Shown: piece by piece, positions 26,556 through 32,939 of the stretch
How the letters are laid out: the number at the start of each line of letters is the position of its first letter
How positions within the stretch are numbered: position 1 is the first letter of the stretch
Assembly (NCBI GenBank): GCA_963825255.1
Contig: CAWGSF010000009.1
Location: 310,001-374,000, forward strand
Origin: JAIBJN01 sp963825255
GTDB taxonomy: Bacteria; Actinomycetota; Thermoleophilia; Gaiellales; Gaiellaceae
Length of the DNA stretch: 64,000 nt
Direction: 5' to 3'
Position numbers and translations under genes: made by a program
Notes under the pieces: model-generated
The model's input: only the letters and a program-made list of their open reading frames with translations
Told to the model about the DNA's origin: nothing
Database searches by the model: none

Positions 26556-28187
26556 TCGGCCGGGACCTCGGCGACGAGCGTCGTCCCCGCGCCGGGCCGG
26601 GACTCGATCACGATCGTCCCGTCGACGAGCGCGAGCCGCTCTCGCATCCCCAGGAGCCCGAGACCCTCCGCTCGCGCCTCCCCGGGGTCGAACCCGCGGC
26701 CGTCGTCCTCGATCACGGCGGCCACCTTATCCCCTCGTTTCCGGACGACGATCGAGACGCGCTCCGCCTGGGCGTGCTTGACGACGTTCGTGAGCGCCTC
26801 CTGCACGATCCGGTAGAGCACCGTCTCCACCTCGCCCGGGAGCCGGGCCTCCAGGCGCGCCTCGACGTCGACGGCGATGCCCGTCTGCTCGGCGAAGCCC
26901 TGTGCGAGGCGCTCGAGCGCAGGCTCGAGCCCGAAGTCGTCGAGCGCCTTCGGCCGCAGCTCGATCGCCAGGCGGCGGACGTCCTCGAGCGTCCCCGCGA
27001 CGAGCTCGCGCAGCTCGGCCACGGCCGCCCGGACCTCGTCCTCGCCCCTGGCCGTCTCGACCGACTTGAGGCCGAGGAGGATGGACGTCAGGGCCTGCCC
27101 GGTCTCGTCGTGCAGCTCGCGGGCAAGGCGCCGCCGTTCCAGCTCCTGTCCCTCGACGACCCGCCTGAGCGCGTCGCGCGCGACGCGGCCGGAGAGGTCG
27201 AGGGCGACGGCGGCGCGGCCGGCGAAGAGCTCGGCGACGCGGCAGTCGTCGTCGCTGAAGCGGACGTCCGGCCCCTCCTTGTCGACCGCGACGAGCACGC
27301 CGAGCGTCGTGCGTCCCGGACATCGAGCGGGACGTAGAGGACGGCGCGGATCCCGAGCCGGCGGGCGACCTCCTGGTCGATCTCCGGATCGTCGAGCGCG
27401 GAGTCCACACGGTGCAATCGCCCCTCCCGGAAGACCCTGCCCGGCCTTCGAGCTCTCCAGCCCGAGCCCGGACGCCGACGAACGTCCTCCCCGGGCCCGC
27501 CGTCGACCGCCGCGGGCCTCGAGCTCCAGGCCGTCGGGCAGCCAGACGACCGCCATGCGCGCGGAGACGAGCTCGCGCAGCTGGCGGGCGACGAGCTGGA
27601 GCAGGCGAGACGGCTCGATCTCGAGCGCGAGGGCGTTCCCGACCTGGATGAGCGCCTGGAGCTGGTTCGACCAGTGCGTGGCCGACTCGTAGAGGCGCGC
27701 GTTCTCGATCGCGACGGCCGCCTGCGACGCGAGGAGCACGACGAGCTCCTCGTCCTCGTCGCCGAAGTCGCCGCCGCCCTCCTTCTCGGTCAGGTAGAGG
27801 TTGCCGTAGGCCGTACCGCGCAGGAGCACCGGCGCGCCGAGGAACGTCCGCATGGGCGGGTGGTGCGGTGGAAAGCCGACCGACCGGGGATCGTCCCCGA
27901 GGTCGTGCAGGCGGAGAGGCTCCGCGTCGCGGATGAGGACGCCGAGGATGCCGCGGCCGCGCGGAAGGTCGCCGATCGCCGCATGCGTCTCCTCGTCGAG
28001 CCCGGTCGTGATGAACCGCTCGAGCGACCTGACCGCTGGGGTCGATGACGCCGAGGGCCGCGTACCGCGCGCCGGTGAGGCTCGCCGCCGTCTCGACGAG
28101 GCGCTGGAGGAGCGCGTCGAGCGAGAGCTCCGAGCTGAGTGCGATGCCTGCTTCGACGAGCTCCTGGAGCCGGTCGCGGTCGCTCAC
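26552..28187 (-). CDS. DevS/DosS-like sensor histidine kinase with two GAF domains (several frameshifts)
   Basis: About 545 residues after repair. GAF-A (from residue 15, QELVEAGIALSSELSLDALL) carries the DevS hallmark FPPHHPPMRTFLGAPV and YGNLYLTEKEGG; GAF-B follows (about 190-335); then the HisKA_3 box RRLARELHDETGQ with the phospho-His and HATPase motifs QEALTNVVKHAQA, DDGRGFDP and GLGLLGMRERL. In mycobacteria this family senses O2, NO, CO or redox through haem in GAF-A; the HPPM histidine is kept, haem binding here is inference. Breaks lie near 28050, 27860, 27520, 27430 and 27330. GTG start at 28187. Confidence 0.85.
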
Positions 28188-28204
28188 CACGAGCGCACTG
28201 TAAT

Positions 28205-28219
28205 CGCGGGAAACCCGCA
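28205..28219. promoter_or_regulatory. Stress-island palindrome, copy d (kinase / usp)
   Basis: Plus strand CGCGGGAAACCCGCA, which is TGCGGGTTTCCCGCG on the other strand. It sits between the divergent kinase and usp genes, 18 bp from the kinase start. On the usp side a TAGGGT hexamer (28268-28273) starts 56 nt from its centre. The closeness to the kinase start suggests feedback control of the two-component genes. Confidence 0.65.
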
Positions 28220-28300
28220 CCGGGAAAGCAGCGGATTCACGGATTGTGGCGACGCCTCCGGCGGGTTTAGGGTGGCGGCAACACCCAAGGAGGTGGCTTG

Positions 28301-28747
28301 ATGATGAAGTCGATCGTGATCGCAACGGACGGGTCCGACTCGGCCAAGGAGGCCGTAGACGTCGGCCTCGAGCTCGCGAAGGAGCAGGGCGCGGACGTCG
28401 TCTTCGTCCACGTAACGCCGCCGGATGAGGTTCGCGCGGCGCGAGGAGGTCACGTGGTCCACCCGCACACGGTCGAGATCGACGAGTCGGAGACCGCGCT
28501 CAAGGAGGCCGCAGCCGCGGCCGACGAGGCCGGGGTCACGTACGAGCTCGAGCGCGTGTCCGGCGAGACCGCCCCGCTCATCACCGCGATCGCCGACGCG
28601 AAGGACGCCGACCTGATCGTGGTCGGCTCGCGCGGACGCGGCGCGCTCGCGTCGACCCTGCTCGGCAGCGTCTCTCACGGGGTGATGACGCATGCCAAGC
28701 GTCCGGTCCTCATCGTCCGCGGGACCGAGGTTCCCGCGAAGACCTAG
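28301..28747 (+). CDS. Universal stress protein (UspA fold)
   Basis: About 148 residues. N-terminal MKSIVIATDGSDSAKEAV, C-terminal nucleotide-binding signature VVGSRGRGALASTLLGSVS. A full AAGGAGGT Shine-Dalgarno (28287-28294) precedes ATG 28301 and ATG 28304; either is possible, TTG 28298 less so. Transcribed away from the DevS-like kinase and placed behind palindrome d. It is the third Usp of the island. Confidence 0.92.
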   Translation: MMKSIVIATDGSDSAKEAVDVGLELAKEQGADVVFVHVTPPDEVRAARGGHVVHPHTVEIDESETALKEAAAAADEAGVTYELERVSGETAPLITAIADAKDADLIVVGSRGRGALASTLLGSVSHGVMTHAKRPVLIVRGTEVPAKT

Positions 28748-28840
28748 AGCGCACCGGAGCTCTGCCCGAACGCTCGGGACCGACACGCGCGGGGCGAGCG
28801 TCTGGCAAGAATGGCGGCAGACGAAACGAAGGAGGTCGCG

Positions 28841-29209
28841 ATGACGACGCAGGCGCAGGAGCGATCCCAGCTCGTGGACGAGCTGCTCGAGCGGATCGGC
28901 CAGACGGTCGGCGAGAAGGCGAATGTCTCCACGGTGTTCGGCGAGCCGGTGGAGCGCGAGAACGTGACGGTGATCCCGGTCGCGAAGACCCGGTTCGGCT
29001 TCGGCGGCGGAGGCGGATCCGGCGAGCACGAGGGGCAGGGCGGATCGGGCGGAGGCGGAGGCGGAGGCGCCTACGTGAGCCCGGTCGGCTACATCGAGGT
29101 GCGGGGCGAGGGCGCCGAGTTCAAGCGGATCCAGAGCCCGATGGACCTCGTGGCCTTCGTCGCGGCCACATCCCTCGCCCTGCTCGCGATCAAGCGGCTT
29201 CTCGACTAG
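28841..29209 (+). CDS. GerW/YtfJ-like protein
   Basis: 122 residues from the ATG at 28841, chosen because AAGGAGGT lies 5 nt upstream. Helical N-terminus (SQLVDELLERIGQTVGEKANVSTVFGEP in pieces), the family strand VTVIPVAKTRFGFGGGGG, a Gly-rich loop, then AYVSPVGYIEVRG and a C-terminal hydrophobic helix (LVAFVAATSLALLAI). In Bacillus YtfJ/GerW is a spore protein; in non-spore-formers the family is widespread and of unknown function. It follows the usp gene by about 90 bp. Confidence 0.8.
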   Translation: MTTQAQERSQLVDELLERIGQTVGEKANVSTVFGEPVERENVTVIPVAKTRFGFGGGGGSGEHEGQGGSGGGGGGGAYVSPVGYIEVRGEGAEFKRIQSPMDLVAFVAATSLALLAIKRLLD

Positions 29210-29242
29210 ACGCGAACTGCGCCGGCGGCTCGGCCGGCTCGC

Positions 29243-29300
29243 TACAGTCTTCCCCGGACGTGGGCCCTCGAGGCCCACTGCGGCCCCGCCGATGGCGGGG
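29243..29300 (+). other. Possible small structured transcript: -10 box plus two hairpins
   Basis: TACAGT (29243-29248) is followed by two perfect hairpins: 29260-29278 (7-bp stem GTGGGCC/GGCCCAC, 5-nt loop) and 29284-29300 (7-bp stem CCCCGCC/GGCGGGG, GAT loop). No T-run follows. It may be a terminator for the GerW-like gene or a short RNA. No known RNA family recognised. Confidence 0.3.
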
Positions 29301-29312
29301 TGCGATCTGAGG

Positions 29313-29437
29313 AGACGCCGAACCGCCGGCTCGTCCGGTTCCTGCTCGCCGCGCGACTGCGAGCTCTACGTCGCCGCCAGGTCCGGGAAGGGCCACCTGA
29401 CCCTCGAGCTCCAGAACCCCGTGTTCTAGACGGCGGC
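29313..29437 (+). repeat. Imperfect 0.12-kb repeat, copy 1
   Basis: Matches 29893-30011 with a few indels. One frame is open in both copies and ends at the same stop: here ...SPRDCELYVAARSGKGHLTL... ending NPVF, reachable from an ATG at 29292 (45-codon ORF to 29429). Copy 2 keeps PRDCELY, GKGH and LELQ. Identity of the peptide unknown; it may be the tail of a lost mobile-element gene. Confidence 0.5.
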
Positions 29438-29443
29438 CGGAAG

Positions 29444-29516
29444 TGGGCCGTGAAGGATTCGAACCTTCGACCTTGGGATTAAGAGTCCCCTGCTCTACCA
29501 GCTGAGCTAACGGCCC
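29444..29516 (-). tRNA. tRNA-Lys(CTT), copy 1
   Basis: 73-nt cloverleaf. Acceptor GGGCCGT pairs with ACGGCCC; D-arm GCTC/GAGC; anticodon loop CTCTTAA gives anticodon CTT (reads AAG); T-arm GAAGG/CCTTC. The CCA end is not encoded. The base of the anticodon stem has a G-A mismatch. A -10-like TAGACT (29534-29529) stands 12 nt before the 5' end. From 29468 to 29544 it is identical to the second copy; only the T-arm and 3' flank differ. Confidence 0.93.
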
Positions 29517-29544
29517 CGCGGGCGGCTAAGTCTAGCGAGAGGCT
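29468..29544 (-). repeat. Identical 77-bp duplicate spanning tRNA-Lys 5' part and promoter, copy 1
   Basis: Covers the variable region to the 5' end of the tRNA plus about 28 bp of upstream flank including TAGACT. The same 77 bp recur at 30397-30473. The identity stops before the -35 region, so the two promoters may differ in strength. Confidence 0.8.
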
Positions 29545-29584
29545 TTCCGACCACCTTCGAGCACCGTCCGCCCTGACCACGTCC

Positions 29585-29597
29585 GGGGTCTGACCCC
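29585..29597. repeat. GGGGTCTGACCCC palindrome, copy 1
   Basis: A 13-bp inverted repeat found again at 30098-30110. GGGGTCxGACCCC palindromes recur near mobile-element debris in many bacterial genomes; that link is from memory. Both copies are followed by a CATG within about 7 bp. Confidence 0.5.
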
Positions 29598-29769
29598 TGT
29601 CATGTCTCGATTGGACAACCGGTGTGTTGGTGTGCCGGCTCCGGCGTACGGGCGCAGCGAAGGAGGGCGACGCGAGCCGGGAAGCGCCACAGCCCGGACC
29701 CACGGTTCTTGCGGATGCACGACGTATCGCCGCCCGCAGGCCGAGCCGCAACGCGACCCCGGGGCTGGC

Positions 29770-29890
29770 CGGGTCAGGCTTGCGACTCAGTCGCCTGGCT
29801 CGTGACTACGAGCGTCGATACTCGACTGCGCCGACGTCGCGGAGGCGTCCGCCATCGCGCAGCGCACGGACGCGTCACTGTCTCGGCGCA
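29770..29890 (+). pseudogene. Possible remnant of an IS5-type transposase C-terminus
   Basis: One frame reads LSRLARDYERRYST and a shifted frame continues ADVAEASAIAQ. LARDYERR followed by a TSEA-like stretch is the usual end of IS5/IS4-type DDE transposases. The rest of the gene is not recognisable, and the frame is broken. Low confidence. Confidence 0.3.
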
Positions 29891-29892
29891 GC

Positions 29893-30011
29893 AGACGCCG
29901 AACCACCGGCTGTCCAGTTCCCGCGCCGCGCGACTGCGAGCTCTACTCGCCGCCAGGTCCGGGGAAGGGCCACAAGAGCCTCGAGCTCCAGAGCAGCGTC
30001 TAGACGGCGGC
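29893..30011 (+). repeat. Imperfect 0.12-kb repeat, copy 2
   Basis: Partner of 29313-29437. The frame ...APRDCELYSPPGPGKGHKSL... ends at a TAG at 30000-30002, in the same position as in copy 1. It runs on directly from the possible transposase remnant, so the repeat may be the end of that element. Confidence 0.5.
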
Positions 30012-30097
30012 AGGCCAGGGACAGGAGCCCTGAGGCTCGGTGTCTTCAAAGCGGGGCTCGGCAGCAACGCCAGGAACCGCCCGAAACGGCCATGGCC

Positions 30098-30110
30098 GGG
30101 GTCTGACCCC
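30098..30110. repeat. GGGGTCTGACCCC palindrome, copy 2
   Basis: Second copy; here the inverted repeat extends to 17 bp (30096-30112, CC outside GGGG and GG outside CCCC). The rest of 30112-30343 holds no gene I can support. Confidence 0.5.
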
Positions 30111-30343
30111 GGACATGGCTTCGCGGGACGGAATCGGGCGCTGGTCGGATCACCGCTCCGGCGCGGTGATCGAGGTCGTGCGTGGAGGCGGCTCGGCGGG
30201 CCTCTGGACTCGGGTCGGCGCGAGTGCCGAAGCGTCGCCGGGGCGGCGCGAGAGACGGTCCGGCCCGTCTTTCGAGCGCTCGCCCGCGGCGCGTTGTCAC
30301 TTTCGTTGTCACCCCCGCCTCCGCGCCTCCCCCCCGAAACGCG

Positions 30344-30366
30344 AAACCCCGCCTGAGCGGGGGTTT
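30344..30366 (-). terminator. Intrinsic terminator behind tRNA-Lys copy 2
   Basis: Stem AAACCCC(C)GC with GCGGGGTTT around a TCAG loop on the minus strand, then TTTCGCGTTT. It starts 7 nt after the tRNA 3' end. Copy 1 of the tRNA has no such hairpin. Confidence 0.7.
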
Positions 30367-30372
30367 CCGTAA

Positions 30373-30445
30373 TGGGCCGTGCAGGGATCGAACCTGCGAC
30401 CTTGGGATTAAGAGTCCCCTGCTCTACCAGCTGAGCTAACGGCCC
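30373..30445 (-). tRNA. tRNA-Lys(CTT), copy 2
   Basis: Same cloverleaf and anticodon CTT as the gene at 29444, without encoded CCA. The T-arm differs: GCAGG/CCTGC here versus GAAGG/CCTTC, a compensatory pair change that keeps the stem, so both copies look functional. The upstream TAGACT box (30463-30458) is conserved. This copy has its own terminator, and a TGACTG upstream in a position suited to a -35 box. Confidence 0.94.
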
Positions 30446-30473
30446 CGCGGGCGGCTAAGTCTAGCGAGAGGCT
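30397..30473 (-). repeat. Identical 77-bp duplicate spanning tRNA-Lys 5' part and promoter, copy 2
   Basis: Exact match to 29468-29544. The offset between the copies is 929 bp. Confidence 0.8.
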
Positions 30474-30482
30474 CGAAAAGCC

Positions 30483-30587
30483 TCAGTCACGCTCGAGGCG
30501 GCGCTGCGCGTACCAGGCGAGCGTGCGCCCCCTGGCGATGGGCCGGGCGAGGAGGACGAGGCTGCCGTAGACGATCCTCAGGGCCAT
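30483..30587 (-). CDS. Possible 34-residue membrane-associated peptide
   Basis: ATG at 30587 to TGA at 30483. It reads MALRIVYGSLVLLARPIARG, then a basic tail ending RRLERD: a hydrophobic N-terminal helix followed by Arg residues. It fills the space between the tRNA promoter and the divergent epimerase gene. No Shine-Dalgarno site is clear. Could be chance. Confidence 0.3.
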   Translation of the reverse strand: MALRIVYGSLVLLARPIARGRTLAWYAQRRLERD

Positions 30588-30595
30588 GAGTCAGC

Positions 30596-30601
30596 TACAT
30601 T
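30596..30601 (+). promoter_or_regulatory. -10 box before the 2-epimerase gene
   Basis: TACATT ends 10 nt before the GTG at 30612, so the transcript should have a leader of at most a few bases. Confidence 0.45.
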
Positions 30602-30611
30602 CGCCGGCGGC

Positions 30612-31683
30612 GTGCGAATCCTTTCCGTCGTCGGCAACAGGCCGCAGTTCATCAAGTCGGCCCCGCTCTCCCTCGCGCTCCGCGAGCGCGGGGTCGACGA
30701 GGCCGTGGTCCACACGGGCCAGCACTACGACGACGAGCTGTCCGCCGTGTTCTTCGAGGAGCTCGAGCTCGCGCCCCCCACGTACCGGCTCGAGGCGGGC
30801 TCGGGGACCCATGCGGAGCAGACCGCGCGCATGCTCCCGGGGATCGAGGCCGCCGTGCTGGAGGAGCGGCCCGACGCGGTCCTCGTCTACGGCGACACGA
30901 ACTCGACGCTCGCGGGAGGCCTCGTGGCCGCGAAGCTCCACGTCCCGGTCGCGCACGTCGAGGCGGGCCTCCGCTCCTTCGACGACACGATGCCGGAGGA
31001 GCTGAACCGGAGGCTCGTCGACCAGATCTCGAGCCTGCTCTTCTGCCCGACCGAGGTCGCGGTCGCGAATCTGGCCGCCGAGGGCGTCACGGAAGGCGTC
31101 CACGTCGTCGGCGACGTCATGTACGACGCGAGCCTCCGGCTCGCCCCGATCGCCAGGGAGCGGTCGGACGCGCTCGCGCGCGCGGGGGTCGAGCCGGGCG
31201 CCTACCTCGTCCTCACGCTCCACCGCGAGGCGAACGTGGCGCCGGAGCCCCTGGCAGCCGTCGCCGAGGCCCTCGCGCGGCTCGACGAGCCGGTCGTCTT
31301 CCCCGTCCATCCCGCGCACGACCGCGATGCTGGCGAAGACCGGCATCCGGCTGAGCGACAATGTCCTGATCCTGCCGCCCGTGGGCTACCTCGACTTCGC
31401 CGCGCTCGCGTCCCAGTCGCGCGTCATCCTCACCGACTCGGGCGGCGTCCAGAAGGAGGCGTACTGGTACCAGGTGCCGTGCGTGACGCTCCGGAGCAAC
31501 ACGGAATGGGTCGAGACGGTCGAGGCCGGCTGGAACCGCCTGGTCGGAACCGACCCGGATCGCGTCGTCGAAGCCGTCCGAAAGGCCGGTCCTGGGGCTC
31601 CGGAGGATGGTCTGTACGGCGACGGCCTTGCGTCCGAGAAGATCGTCGACCACCTTTATGGGATGGGTGCGAGTGAGCGCTGA
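30612..31683 (+). CDS. UDP-N-acetylglucosamine 2-epimerase (non-hydrolysing, WecB/WbpI family; one frameshift)
   Basis: About 357 residues. Converts UDP-GlcNAc-type sugars to the manno form in the cytoplasm. Landmarks: VVGNRPQFIKSAPLS at the N-terminus, HTGQHYD, VYGDTNST, HVEAGLRS, MPEELNRRLVDQIS and the late DSGGVQKEAYWY and LRSNTEWVE. The frame breaks near 31315; removing one C in the VHPRTTAMLAK stretch restores it. The last 11 bp overlap the next gene. With the following genes it likely feeds a manno-configured uronic acid. Confidence 0.88.
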
Positions 31684-32939
31684 AGTCGCGATCGTCGGCG
31701 CCGGCTACGTCGGCATCCCGCTCGGTCACGTCTTCGCCGACGCCGGCGTCGGCGCGGTCCTGCTCGACACGGACCAGGAGCGGGTCGCGGCGATCCACCG
31801 GGGCGAGAGCTACATCGAGGACGTCTCCTCGGACGAGCTCGCGACCGTGGTCCGCGCCGGCACGTTGACCGCGACCACGAACTACAACGCCCTCCGGGAG
31901 CTGGACGCGATCCTCATCGCGCTCCCGACCCCGCTCTCGGTCAACCGGGAGCCCGACCTCTCGATCGTCCTCGACGCCACGCGCGCGATCGCCAAGCGCC
32001 TGCGCCCGGGCCATCTCGTCGTGCTCGAGTCCACCACCTACCCGCGGACGACCCGCGACGAGATCCTGCCGATCCTCGCCGAGTCCGGCCTCGAGGTGGG
32101 CAAGGACTTCTTCCTCGCCTTCTCGCCCGGAGCGGGTCGACCCGGGCCGCACCGACTGGACGACGAAGACGACGCCGAAGATCGTCGGCGGGGTCACGGA
32201 GGCCTGCACCGCCAGGGCCGTCGCGCTCTACGAGCGCGCCCTGGACACGGTCATCCCCGTGTCCTCCCCGGAGGCCGCGGAGCTCACCAAGCTCCTCGAG
32301 AACATCTTCCGCTCGGTCAACATCGCGCTCGTGAACGAGCTGGCACAGCTCTGCGACCGCATGCAGGTCGACGTCTGGGAGGTTGTCGACGCCGCGGCGA
32401 CGAAGCCGTTCGGGTTCATGAGCTTCAAGCCGGGCCCCGGTCTGGGGGGACACTGCCTCCCGGTCGACCCGTTCTACCTGGCCTGGAAGGCCCGCGAGTA
32501 CGATTTCTACACGGAGTTCATCGAGCTGGCCGGGAAGGTCAACGAGAACATGCCGTACTTCTGCTTCGAGAAGATCATGCGCGCCCTCAACTCGCAGGAG
32601 CGCTCCGTGAAGGGGAGCAGGATCCACGTCATCGGCGTCGCCTACAAGCCGGACGTGGGCGACCTGCGCGAGTCGCCCGCCCTCAAGCTCATCGAGCTTC
32701 TGAGCGAGGAGGGCGCGAACGTCTCCTACCACGACCCGCACGTCCCCGAGCTTCCCGAGCACGGCCTCAGCTCGGTCCCGGTCGACAGCGAGATCGAGCA
32801 GGCCGACTGCGTCGCCATCGTCACGGCGCACTCGGGCATCGACTACGACGCGGTCGCCGAGCGCGCCAAGCTCGTCGTCGACTTCCGCAACGCCACCGGC
32901 TCCAACGGGACGAGGAACGGCAACGTATGGAAGCTCTAG
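31673..32939 (+). CDS. Nucleotide-sugar 6-dehydrogenase (UDP-GlcNAc/ManNAc dehydrogenase type; one frameshift)
   Basis: About 422 residues. NAD-binding GAGYVGIPLGH, central domain with AELTKLLENIFRSVNIALVNE (in pieces), catalytic Cys in LGGHCLPVDP, and C-terminal GVAYKPDVGDLRESPALKL. Two-step oxidation of the sugar C6 to a uronic acid. An extra G near 32133 breaks SPERVDPGRTDW. GTG at 31673 overlaps the epimerase end; the stop overlaps the next gene by 13 bp. Substrate class inferred from the neighbouring 2-epimerase and 3-dehydrogenase/acyltransferase. Confidence 0.87.

Noticed and set aside
17880..28300. Canonical DosR boxes (GGGACT-NN-AGTCCC) in the stress island
   Set aside because: None noticed in the intergenic stretches read; the shared palindrome has different arms and spacing.
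29260..29300. 6C RNA
   Set aside because: Two hairpins are present but their loops lack the six-cytosine runs that define that RNA.
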